Of a DNA stretch of 64,000 bases, positions 35,558 through 43,208 are shown piece after piece (within the stretch, counting starts at the first letter, position 1; each line of letters begins with the position of its first letter). A program made the position numbers and the translations under genes. The stretch spans positions 4,129,001 to 4,193,000 of the forward strand of contig NZ_JACCFJ010000001.1 of the NCBI RefSeq assembly GCF_013410345.1. The letters run 5' to 3'. Source of the DNA: Saccharopolyspora hordei (GTDB lineage Bacteria > Actinomycetota > Actinomycetes > Mycobacteriales > Pseudonocardiaceae). The notes below the pieces were generated by a model. The model was given only the letters and a program-made list of their open reading frames with translations, did not search any database and was not told where the DNA came from.

Positions 35558-35902
35558 TCAGCTCTTGCCGACCAGGTAGATCCGCACCGTCGCGGCCGGC
35601 TCCTGGCCGACGACCCGACAGCTTAGTCGCAGCCACTGGCCGAACCCGGTGACCAGCCAGCTGGTGACGCCGACCGAGTCCACCCGGTGCTCGACGCCGT
35701 CGAGGTCGCACCAGTGCAGGCCGTCCGGCGAGATCTGCGTGGTGAAGCGCAGCTCCGTCCCGTCCCCGCCGACCTCCAGGGCGTGCACGAAGAACCGCGC
35801 TTCGCCGGCCCACGGCAGTTCGTAGGGCTCCGTGGTGAACGACTCGCGCACCTTCGCCTTGCGTTCCAGGACAGCCGTCGTCGTCGATCGCATCGTGAGC
35901 AT
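35558..35902 (-). CDS. hypothetical protein, beta-rich, in LacI-controlled operon
   Basis: A 114-residue protein I do not recognise. Predicted beta-strand stretches alternate through its length (ARFFVHALEVGGDGTELRFT, then GVTSWLVTGFGQWLRLSCRV), without signal peptide or membrane segment. Its ATG lies one base after the stop of the upstream unknown gene, so the two are co-translated and probably work together; a second ATG at 35893 is an alternative start. Codon use is normal for the window. The conserved position between its partner and the LacI gene argues that it is a real gene. Confidence 0.7.
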   Translation of the reverse strand: MLTMRSTTTAVLERKAKVRESFTTEPYELPWAGEARFFVHALEVGGDGTELRFTTQISPDGLHWCDLDGVEHRVDSVGVTSWLVTGFGQWLRLSCRVVGQEPAATVRIYLVGKS

Positions 35903-35903
35903 G

Positions 35904-36860
35904 TCACCAGTCCACCGAGATCAGGACCGAGTCCAGGAACAGGAAGTTCCGGACGTCGGCGTGGGTCCGCACGGAGAAGTAGAAGTTGAGCAGGTTGTCC
36001 AGCGTCCGGTACCGGTCCGGGTACACCGGGACCGGGACGTCGCGCATGTCCATGACCTGGTCGTTGACCTGCAGCTCGACGTTCTTCCGGGCGTCGGTGT
36101 CGATCAGCCAGCGCAGGTAGTGCCAGTTGATCTTGGTGGGCACTTCGTTGACGCACAGCTCGGTGGGCTCGCCGAAGGTGCGCCAGTCCTCGGGGTTGGG
36201 CGCGGTGAAGTCGCTGGCGTAGGGCAGTGAGAACTTGCCCTCGAAGTGGTCCCGCGGCGTCGGCTCCGGCACCACGGGGTACATCCACTGCCGCGTCATC
36301 TCGTTGTCCATGTTGGTGTTCTGGTACCGGGCGACGTTGTGGTACCGGATCCCGCCGTCGGAGCAGATGTCGGTGGCGACGGTGAAGCAGCCGAACTCCG
36401 CTTCCGACGGGTGGTTGTTGCCGTCCCAGCTCACCGCCCGCCCCGACTGCCGCGGCGGCCCCACGTTCGCCTCCGGCTTGAACGCGAAGTGGGTCTCGAT
36501 CTGCACCAGTCCCCGCCCGGCCATCGTCAGCCGGCGGATGGCGACCGCGGTGTGCCCCTTGTGCGGACGGGTGGCGAGCTTGAGCGCGTAGGCGCCGCTG
36601 AGGGTGCCGTGCGTGCCCACGTCGAAGAACGAGCAGGACGACAGCTGCGGCGGCCGGAAGTCCCACATGTGGTCGTCGACCGTGTCGAGGTCACCGGTGC
36701 CGTCGTAGTTGCCGAGCAGCTCGGTCCACCCGTGCGTGGGCGAGTCGAAGGTGTCGTGGCAGAGGACGCGCGGCAGCGGGTTGAACTTGGACAGCTCCAC
36801 GTCGTACCCGGGGGGACTCGGGTGCTGAGCGCCCTCCCGCCGAACCGGGGCGGTGGTCAT
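35904..36860 (-). CDS. protein of unknown function, LacI-controlled operon
   Basis: A 318-residue protein whose family I cannot name with certainty (possibly a DUF6772-type protein). It is rich in Trp, His, Asn and aromatic residues (LCHDTFDSPTHGWTELLGNY, SWDGNNHPSEAEFGCFTVAT, KINWHYLRWLIDTDARKNVE), which suggests a beta-sandwich of the lectin/glycanase kind, but no catalytic motif is recognised and there is no signal peptide. The ATG at 36860 with GGAG seven bases upstream is preferred to a start 38 codons earlier that would lie within the operator region. It is the first gene of the operon with the 114-residue protein and LacI. Confidence 0.8.
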   Translation of the reverse strand: MTTAPVRREGAQHPSPPGYDVELSKFNPLPRVLCHDTFDSPTHGWTELLGNYDGTGDLDTVDDHMWDFRPPQLSSCSFFDVGTHGTLSGAYALKLATRPHKGHTAVAIRRLTMAGRGLVQIETHFAFKPEANVGPPRQSGRAVSWDGNNHPSEAEFGCFTVATDICSDGGIRYHNVARYQNTNMDNEMTRQWMYPVVPEPTPRDHFEGKFSLPYASDFTAPNPEDWRTFGEPTELCVNEVPTKINWHYLRWLIDTDARKNVELQVNDQVMDMRDVPVPVYPDRYRTLDNLLNFYFSVRTHADVRNFLFLDSVLISVDW

Positions 36861-36897
36861 CAGATCTCCATCTCGTGTCGAGTCGAAGACAGGAACG

Positions 36898-36907
36898 TGA
36901 ACGTTCA
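36898..36907. promoter_or_regulatory. LacI operator 1
   Basis: TGAACGTTCA, a perfect 10-base palindrome. With flanks (GTGAACGTTCAT) it is the exact reverse complement of the second site at 36973-36984. It lies 38 bases before the start of the minus-strand operon. Confidence 0.75.
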
Positions 36908-36973
36908 TGTCGACGAAACCGAGGCTAGCCCCTTGTTCCGCAGCAAGTCCAGACGTAATCTCGTCGACCACCA

Positions 36974-36983
36974 TGAACGTTCA
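36974..36983. promoter_or_regulatory. LacI operator 2
   Basis: TGAACGTTCA again, 76 bases centre to centre from operator 1 and 33 bases before the transporter start. The AT-richer stretch between the two probably holds both promoters. Confidence 0.75.
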
Positions 36984-37016
36984 CGGCGTTCTTGCTCTCC
37001 CACGTGAGGTCTCCCG

Positions 37017-38321
37017 ATGGCACCCAGGACCAGCCGAGCCACGGTCGCGTCGACGATCGGCACCGCTCTGGAGTGGTACGACTTCTCCCTCTACGGGACG
37101 GCTGCCGCTCTCGTCTTCCCGACCGTGTTCTTCCCCGCGGGGGACGGTTTCGCCGCCACGCTGTCCTCGCTGGCGACCTTCGCGGTCGGCTTCCTCGCGC
37201 GCCCGGTCGGCGGCGTGCTCATCGGCATCATGGGCGACCGCCTCGGCCGCCGGACCATGCTGTTCCTGACGCTGGTGCTGATGGCGATCTCCTCCACGCT
37301 GATCGGCCTGCTGCCCGGCTACGCGACCCTCGGCGTGGCCGCGCCCGTGCTGCTCGTCGTCCTGCGCGTGCTGCAGGGCATCGGCGCGGGCGGCGAGTAC
37401 GCCGGGGCGATGCTCATGTCGGCCGAGCACGCCGAGCCCCGTTCGCGCGGCCTCAACGCCAGCGCGCCGACGCTCGGCAACGCGGTCGGGGCGCTCATCG
37501 CCACGGGCGTCTTCGGACTGACCGCCGCGGTGGTGCCCGAGGAGCAGTTCCTCTCCGTCGGCTGGCGGATCCCCTTCCTGATCAGCTGCTTGGTCGGGGC
37601 CGCCGGCGTGCTCATCCGGCTGAAGGTCTCGGACAGCCCGGAGTTCCACGAGGCCACGGAGGACGACGGCGTCTCGCGGACACCGCTGCGCGACCTGCTG
37701 GCGACCTCCCGCCGCGGGATCGCCGCGGGCATGCTCATCAGCGTCGCGCCGAACGTCATCAGCTACGTGCCGTCGGTGTACGCGCTGACCTACCTGGCCG
37801 AGAACGTCGGCGCCCCGGCGTGGATCGGGCTGACCGGGGTCGTCATCGCCAACCTGGTCAAGCTGGTGAGCGTGCCCACCGCGGGGTGGCTGTGCGACCG
37901 GTTCGGGCGGCGTCCGGTGATGATGACCGGCTCGATCGCCGCCGCGGTGATGTTCTACCCGTTCTTCGTCCTGCTCGACACCGGTACCCCGGTGCTGGTG
38001 TGGGCGGCCTTCGTCCTCGTGTTCACCCTCTGCAACGACCTCACCCTGGCGTCCCAGGCGACGATGCTGTCCGAGCTGTTCGACGTGCGCCACCGCTACA
38101 CCGGTGTGACCTTCAGCCGCGAGATCGTCGGCGCGGTGGTCGGCGGCTGCCTGCCGTTCGTCGCGGCGCAGCTGAGCGAGTGGACCGCCGGCTACTGGAG
38201 CATCGTCGTGGTGTGCGCGGCGCTCTGCCTGCTGTCCACAGCGGGCGCTCTGCTGGTCTCGGAGCCGGAACACCTGCGCACGCGGCGTGCCGCGGTGACC
38301 ACCGGCTCCCGCTCTCGGTGA
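37017..38321 (+). CDS. MFS transporter, metabolite:H+ symporter (MHS) family
   Basis: A 434-residue twelve-helix symporter of the MHS family. The first helix reads TIGTALEWYDFSLYGTAAAL, the loop is RPVGGVLIGIMGDRLGRR and the fourth helix region is RVLQGIGAGGEYAGAML. It diverges from the LacI-controlled operon and starts 33 bases after operator 2. The phospholipase D-like gene follows 45 bases downstream and may share its transcript. The substrate is probably a carboxylate (sugar acid or similar) induced through LacI; this is inferred. Confidence 0.9.
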   Translation: MAPRTSRATVASTIGTALEWYDFSLYGTAAALVFPTVFFPAGDGFAATLSSLATFAVGFLARPVGGVLIGIMGDRLGRRTMLFLTLVLMAISSTLIGLLPGYATLGVAAPVLLVVLRVLQGIGAGGEYAGAMLMSAEHAEPRSRGLNASAPTLGNAVGALIATGVFGLTAAVVPEEQFLSVGWRIPFLISCLVGAAGVLIRLKVSDSPEFHEATEDDGVSRTPLRDLLATSRRGIAAGMLISVAPNVISYVPSVYALTYLAENVGAPAWIGLTGVVIANLVKLVSVPTAGWLCDRFGRRPVMMTGSIAAAVMFYPFFVLLDTGTPVLVWAAFVLVFTLCNDLTLASQATMLSELFDVRHRYTGVTFSREIVGAVVGGCLPFVAAQLSEWTAGYWSIVVVCAALCLLSTAGALLVSEPEHLRTRRAAVTTGSRSR

Positions 38322-38366
38322 CCGTCCCGGGCGAGAGCCGCCCGGCCACTCACGAAGGAGTACCCG

Positions 38367-39545
38367 TTGCGCATCAGGATGCTGTGCCTTTCCACCGCGT
38401 TGGCCGTGGCGGCCGTCAGCGGCGCCTGGACGGCGGCCACGGCTGCCGCTCCGCAGGCGCCGGCCACTGTGGACGACCCGTTGCGGGCGTGCTCGAACGC
38501 CGGCGAGGAACCGGTGGAGACCGGCGCGGTCTTCAACGAACCCGGGGTCGGGGACCCGGCCGCGATCATGAGCCGGCTCTGCTCGCTCATCAAGCAGGCG
38601 CCCGCGGGGTCGCAGGTCAAGATCGCGCACTTCGTGGTGAGCGGTGACGCGGGAGCCGACTTCGCCGAGGTGCTCGGGGAAGCGCACCAGCGCGGCGTCG
38701 AGGTGCAGGTGGTGCTCGACGGCTGGCAGGCCGACACCCCGGCGGCGCAGGCCATCCAGGAGGAGCTCGGCACCGACGAGACGCAGTCCTCCTGGCTGCA
38801 CGTGTGCAGCAACGAATCCCCGGAGGGCAACACCTCGTCCTGCCTGGGCACCAAGGGCAACCACAACAAGATCGCGCTGTTCTCCGAGACCGGCGGGCAG
38901 CAGGGCGTGGTCATGCAGTCCTCGGCGAACCTCACCGACGTCAACTCGACGACCTACTGGAACAACGCCGTGGTGCTGCGCGACAACCCGGACCTCTACG
39001 CCGCCTACGACCAGTACTTCACCGAACTCGCCGCGGAGGAGCGCACTCCGGCCACCGAGGGGACCATCCACACCGACATGCCCGGCGGCGCGGTCGACGT
39101 GTACTTCTCCCCGGTCGCCGAGGGCGACCCCGTCGTCGACCAGCTCGCGGACGTCAGCTGCACGTCGGACAGCCGGGTCGAGGTGGGGATGTCCGAGATC
39201 GACGACACCCGGCTGGCGGTCCTGGAGCAGTTGGTCCGGCTGTCCGACGAGGGGTGCGCGGTCCGGATCGTCCACGGCAGCATCGAGCCCGAGGGCGAGG
39301 CGCTGCTCGACGCCACCCCCGCCATCGAGGCGAGGGTGCTCCAGGGCTCGGACCTGCCCGGCACGGTCCACTCGAAGTTCGCCGTGGTCGACCACGGCGG
39401 CGAGGGCTGGGTGACCACCGGCAGCCAGAACTGGAACGACACGTCGCTGCGCCGCAACGACGAAGCCACCCTCACGCTGCACCAGCCCGCCGTGGTGGCG
39501 GCCTACTCCGCCGCCTTCGAGCGGATGTTCACCGCCGCCGGCTGA
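38367..39545 (+). CDS. secreted phospholipase D-like protein
   Basis: A 392-residue exported protein of the phospholipase D superfamily. A Sec signal peptide is visible (residues 1-28, hydrophobic LCLSTALAVAAVSGAWTAA with cleavage near AAA-AP). The two half-sites are GNHNKIALFSET (about residue 169), which has Ser where the HxK(x4)D motif needs Asp, and VHSKFAVVDHGG (about residue 332), which is complete, each followed by a QSSANLTD or GSQNWND segment. The start is TTG with GAAGGAG six bases upstream. It probably acts on an extracellular phosphodiester, but catalytic capacity of the first half is uncertain. Confidence 0.87.
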   Translation: MRIRMLCLSTALAVAAVSGAWTAATAAAPQAPATVDDPLRACSNAGEEPVETGAVFNEPGVGDPAAIMSRLCSLIKQAPAGSQVKIAHFVVSGDAGADFAEVLGEAHQRGVEVQVVLDGWQADTPAAQAIQEELGTDETQSSWLHVCSNESPEGNTSSCLGTKGNHNKIALFSETGGQQGVVMQSSANLTDVNSTTYWNNAVVLRDNPDLYAAYDQYFTELAAEERTPATEGTIHTDMPGGAVDVYFSPVAEGDPVVDQLADVSCTSDSRVEVGMSEIDDTRLAVLEQLVRLSDEGCAVRIVHGSIEPEGEALLDATPAIEARVLQGSDLPGTVHSKFAVVDHGGEGWVTTGSQNWNDTSLRRNDEATLTLHQPAVVAAYSAAFERMFTAAG

Positions 39546-39550
39546 GCCCG

Positions 39551-39592
39551 CGGGCAGCTCCGGACGTCCGCACGGACCTCCGGGGCTGCCCG
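39551..39592. terminator. bidirectional terminator hairpin
   Basis: CGGGCAGC (39551-39558) pairs with GCTGCCCG (39585-39592), continued inward by CCGGA/TCCGG and GTCCG/CGGAC. It lies between the convergent PLD-like and TetR genes. Confidence 0.7.
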
Positions 39593-39600
39593 GTCCGCGG

Positions 39601-40221
39601 TCAGGCCAGCGCGCCGCGGGCCCAGAACGCCGTCAGCTCCCGGCTCACCTCGGTGATGTCGCGGTCCGGGTAGCGGCGCAGGACGAAGCGCGTGTAGGCG
39701 TAGTGCTCGGTCATGCCGCCGAGGAAGGCCGCGCTGAGCTCCGGGTCCAGGTCGGGCCGGAGGACGCCCCGCTCGATGCCCCGGCGGGCCATCCGGATGA
39801 TCCGGTCGTGGAAGCCGCGACGGCTCTCCGCCTGCATCGCCTCGATCTCCGGGTCCGTCTGGGCGGTCTCGTGCAGGACGCGGAACAGGTCCGCGTTGTC
39901 GGCGTAGTAGCGGAAGTAGCGCTCGGTGGTGATCACCACCGACTCGACCGCGTCGGCCGGGTTCCACTTCGCCCGCGACTGCTCGAACAGGCCCTGCAAC
40001 AGCCCGGTCAGCAGCTCGACCAACGCCTCGCGCTTGTCCGCGTAGTAGCGGTAGAACGCGCCGCTGGACATCCCCGCCTCGGCCGCGATGTCGGCCACCC
40101 GCGAGGCGGCGAAGCCGGACCGGCCGAAGACCGTGCGCGCAGCACGCAGCAGCGCCTCCTTCGACCCACGCCCCTTCGGCGTCTTCGGGCTGGCTACCGG
40201 TTGCAGCCGTTCCACGGCCAC
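39601..40221 (-). CDS. TetR family transcriptional regulator, divergent from carboxylase operon
   Basis: A 206-residue TetR repressor. The DNA-binding part is SKEALLRAARTVFGRSGFAA and AGMSSGAFYRYYADKREAL (about residues 22-70); the rest is the helical ligand domain. The GTG at 40221 is chosen because GGAGG lies five bases upstream; the frame upstream of it reads through the divergent promoter. An inverted repeat 55-75 bases upstream of its start overlaps the promoter of the acyl-CoA carboxylase operon, so it is the likely repressor of that operon and perhaps of itself. The effector may be the acyl-CoA substrate. Confidence 0.88.
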   Translation of the reverse strand: MAVERLQPVASPKTPKGRGSKEALLRAARTVFGRSGFAASRVADIAAEAGMSSGAFYRYYADKREALVELLTGLLQGLFEQSRAKWNPADAVESVVITTERYFRYYADNADLFRVLHETAQTDPEIEAMQAESRRGFHDRIIRMARRGIERGVLRPDLDPELSAAFLGGMTEHYAYTRFVLRRYPDRDITEVSRELTAFWARGALA

Positions 40222-40275
40222 CGCGTCCTCCTGGTGACTCGATGCAGAGGTGCGCCAACCTAGCGCATTCCCGGG

Positions 40276-40313
40276 AACTGATGTTGACGTCAGTTTCACA
40301 TCCTGCTTAGAGT
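40276..40313 (+). promoter_or_regulatory. carboxylase operon promoter with TetR-type inverted repeat
   Basis: TTGACG (40284-40289) and TAGAGT (40308-40313) are 18 bases apart. The inverted repeat AACTGA-N8-TCAGTT (40276-40295) surrounds the -35. The leader to the first gene would be about 165 bases with no open frame that looks real. Confidence 0.55.
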
Positions 40314-40482
40314 GCCCGCCGTCACACCCGCTCGCAGGTGGCGGTGCGCGGGCTCGCGATCACCGCCGCCGCACTGGCCTCCGACCCCCACCTCGGCTCC
40401 CGGGACCACCGCACGCACGACCGCGGGGACTCGCGACGAGCCGGCTCCGCACCCGTCCCGATGTGACCACAGTGGAGGGACA

Positions 40483-42015
40483 GTGTCCTGGAAACCGGAA
40501 ATCGACGAACTCCGGCGGCGCGAGGAGCTCGCGCGGCGCATGGGCGGACCGGAGAAGGTCGAGCGGCAGCACGACCACGGCAAGCTCACCGTGCGGGAAC
40601 GCATCGACGCACTGCTGGACCCGGGCAGTTTCCACGAGATCGGCGCGATCGCCGGGAAGTTCCGGCCTGACGGCACCTTCCAGCCCGCCAACTTCGTGTT
40701 CGGCCGCGGTCGGCTGGACGACCGGCCGGTGGTGGTCGGCGGTGACGACTTCACGGTGCGCGGTGGCGCCTCGGACGCCTCGATCCGGGAGAAGCAGATC
40801 ATGGCCGAGCAGCTGGCCCACGAACTGCGGGTCCCGCTGGTGCGGCTGGTCGACGGCACCGGGGGCGGTGGCTCGATCCGCTCGCTGGAGGAGATCGGGC
40901 GCACCTACGTCCCGGCCAACCCCGGCTGGGAGTGGGTGGTGGCGAACCTGGGCACCGTCCCGGTGGTGGCGCTCGCGCTGGGATCGGTGGCCGGGCTCGG
41001 CGCCGCGCGGGTGGCCGCCGCGCACTACTCGATGATGGTGCGCGGCACCTCGCAGGTCTTCGCCGCCGGACCGCCGCTCGTGGCACGGCTGGGCCAGGAG
41101 GTCACCAAGGACGAGCTGGGCGGCAGCGACGTCCACGGCCGCAACGGCGTGGTGTTCGACGTGGTCGACTCGGAAGCGGAGGCCTTCGCCCGCACCCGCC
41201 GCTTCCTGTCCTACCTGCCGCAGTCGGTGCACCAGCTCCCGCCGCACGTCGAGACCTCCGACCCGCCGGACCGCCGCGAGGACTGGCTCATCGAGGCGAT
41301 CCCGCGCGACCGCCGCCGCGCCTACCGGATCCGCCCGATCATCGAGGCGGTGGTCGACCAGGGGTCGTTCCTGGAACTGGGCCGGGGGTTCGGGCGGTCC
41401 GCGGTGACCGGGCTGGCCCGGCTGGGCGGTTGGCCGGTGGCCGTGCTGGCCGGCGACCCGATGGTCTACGGCGGCGGCATGACCGCCGACTCCAGCCGCA
41501 AGACCGAGTGGTTCGTGGACCTCGCCGAGACCTTCCACCTGCCGGTGGTGCACCTGGTGGACCAGCCCGGGTTCGTGATCGGTGTGGAGGCCGAGCGGGC
41601 CGGCACGATGCGCTTCGGCGTGCGCGCGCTCAACGCCGTCTACCAGGCGAAGGTGCCGTGGGCGTCGGTGGTCCTGCGCCGGGTGTTCGGCGTCGCGGGC
41701 GCCGCGCACACCAACGCCGCGCGGGCGCAGTACCGCTACGCCTGGCCGTCCGCCGACTGGGGTTCGCTGCCCATCGAGGGCGGCATCGAGGCCGCCTACC
41801 GGGCCGACCTGGACGCCGCCGAGGACCGGGAGGCGCTGCTGGCGGAGATCACGGCGAAGATGAACGCGCTCCGCTCCCCCTTCCGCACCGCCGAGGCGTT
41901 CGGCATCGAGGAGATCATCGACCCCCGCGACACCCGGCCGCTGCTGTGCGAGTTCGCCGAGCTCGCCGCGCCGCTGCGCGCCGCGGGCCCGACCAGCTGG
42001 CACTTCCGGGGGTGA
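40483..42015 (+). CDS. acyl-CoA carboxylase carboxyltransferase (beta) subunit
   Basis: A 510-residue carboxyltransferase subunit of a biotin-dependent acyl-CoA carboxylase, of normal length for the PccB/MccB group. It has two crotonase-like halves: the first with LTVRERIDALLDPGSFHEIG and VRLVDGTGGGGSIRSLEE, the second with RAYRIRPIIEAVVDQGSFLE, HLVDQPGFVIGVEAERAGTM and the C-terminal MNALRSPFRTAEAFGIEEII. The substrate pocket cannot be assigned. The start is GTG with GGAGGG just upstream. It is the first gene of a four-gene operon that also encodes the biotin carboxylase and biotin carrier. Confidence 0.92.
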   Translation: MSWKPEIDELRRREELARRMGGPEKVERQHDHGKLTVRERIDALLDPGSFHEIGAIAGKFRPDGTFQPANFVFGRGRLDDRPVVVGGDDFTVRGGASDASIREKQIMAEQLAHELRVPLVRLVDGTGGGGSIRSLEEIGRTYVPANPGWEWVVANLGTVPVVALALGSVAGLGAARVAAAHYSMMVRGTSQVFAAGPPLVARLGQEVTKDELGGSDVHGRNGVVFDVVDSEAEAFARTRRFLSYLPQSVHQLPPHVETSDPPDRREDWLIEAIPRDRRRAYRIRPIIEAVVDQGSFLELGRGFGRSAVTGLARLGGWPVAVLAGDPMVYGGGMTADSSRKTEWFVDLAETFHLPVVHLVDQPGFVIGVEAERAGTMRFGVRALNAVYQAKVPWASVVLRRVFGVAGAAHTNAARAQYRYAWPSADWGSLPIEGGIEAAYRADLDAAEDREALLAEITAKMNALRSPFRTAEAFGIEEIIDPRDTRPLLCEFAELAAPLRAAGPTSWHFRG

Positions 42016-42020
42016 GCGCG

Positions 42021-43208
42021 ATGACCAGTGCCCTGAGCGGGGTGCGCGTGCTGGAGATCGCGCACTACATCGCCGGACCGCAGTGCTGCCAGATCCTGGC
42101 CGACCACGGCGCCGAGGTGGTCAAGGTCGAGCCGCCGACCGGTGACATGGGCCGCCAGGCCCACCCGGTCCACGACGGCGACAGCCTCTACTTCGCGGCG
42201 AACAACCGGACCAAGCGCAGCATCGTGCTCGACCTGCGCACCGAGGCAGGCAAGGAGGTGCTGCACGACCTCGTCGGGTGGGCCGACGTCCTGGTCACCA
42301 ACTACGCCAACGGCGTGCCCGACAGGCTCGGGTTCGGCTTCGAGGAGGTGCACCGCACCAACCCGCGCACCGTGGTGGTGCACGTGACCGGTTTCGGGCA
42401 CACCGGGCCGTACTCGTCGTGGGTGGCCTACGACGGCATCATCCAGGCGATGAGCGGCCTGGCCGACATGACCGGCGAGCCGGACGGCGCACCGACCATC
42501 GCCGGGCCGTTCGTCGCCGACGGCATCACGGGCATGCAGGCCGCGATGGCGGCGGTGCTGGGGCTGCTCGCCCGGGAGCGCACCGGGCGGGGACAGCTCA
42601 TCGACGTGGGCATGCTGGACTCGGTGTTCCCGCTGCTGGCGCACCACGTCTCGGTCGCGGCGGCCGGTGCCGGGCAGCCCCGCCGGTGGGGCTCGTCGCT
42701 GCCGACGAACTACTCCGGCCTCTACCCGACCGCGGACGGCTGGGTCTACCTCGCGCCGATCACGCTGCGGATGTGGGAGTCCTTCAGCGCCCGGCTCGGT
42801 CACCCGGAGTGGGCCGAGCACGAGCGGACCGAGCCGGGGTGGCGGGTGCGGGAGCGTGAGCGGATCGACGCCGTCGTCCTCCCCTGGACCCGGGCGCGCA
42901 GCAAGGCCGAGATCGTGGCCGTGCTGCAGGCCGACGGCGTGGTGTGCGGACCGGTGCACTCGGTGGCCGACCTGGTGTCGGACCCGCAGGTCCGACAGCG
43001 GGGCCTCGCGGTGCGGCTCCCGCTGCGCGACGGCCGGAGCGCGACGGTGCCGGGCCCGGCGCTGCGGCTGACCGGCACACCGGCGCGGGAACCGCAGCGC
43101 CCGCCGCAGCTCGGCGAGCACACCGACGAGGTGCTGCGGCAGCTCGGCTACTCGCCGGAGCGGATCGAAGCTCTGCACCGCAGCCACGTCACCGGGAGCG
43201 CCTCGTGA
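42021..43208 (+). CDS. CaiB/BaiF family CoA-transferase
   Basis: A 395-residue family III CoA-transferase, which moves CoA between carboxylic acids through an aspartyl intermediate. Visible are LSGVRVLEIAHYIAGPQCCQ, HGAEVVKVEPPTGDMGRQ, NRTKRSIVLDLRTEAGKEVL, and FGHTGPYSSWVAYDGIIQAM followed by GLADMTGEPDGAP, around the catalytic Asp region. The ATG at 42021 is preferred; GTG 42012, overlapping the previous stop, is an alternative. Its place between carboxyltransferase and biotin carboxylase genes suggests that it activates the carboxylase substrate or recycles CoA from the product. Confidence 0.92.
   Translation: MTSALSGVRVLEIAHYIAGPQCCQILADHGAEVVKVEPPTGDMGRQAHPVHDGDSLYFAANNRTKRSIVLDLRTEAGKEVLHDLVGWADVLVTNYANGVPDRLGFGFEEVHRTNPRTVVVHVTGFGHTGPYSSWVAYDGIIQAMSGLADMTGEPDGAPTIAGPFVADGITGMQAAMAAVLGLLARERTGRGQLIDVGMLDSVFPLLAHHVSVAAAGAGQPRRWGSSLPTNYSGLYPTADGWVYLAPITLRMWESFSARLGHPEWAEHERTEPGWRVRERERIDAVVLPWTRARSKAEIVAVLQADGVVCGPVHSVADLVSDPQVRQRGLAVRLPLRDGRSATVPGPALRLTGTPAREPQRPPQLGEHTDEVLRQLGYSPERIEALHRSHVTGSAS

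Noticed and set aside
36981-39482. An 833-codon minus-strand open frame opposite the MHS transporter and PLD-like genes
   Set aside because: Gly/Arg/His-rich shadow; both plus-strand genes have clear domains and ribosome sites.
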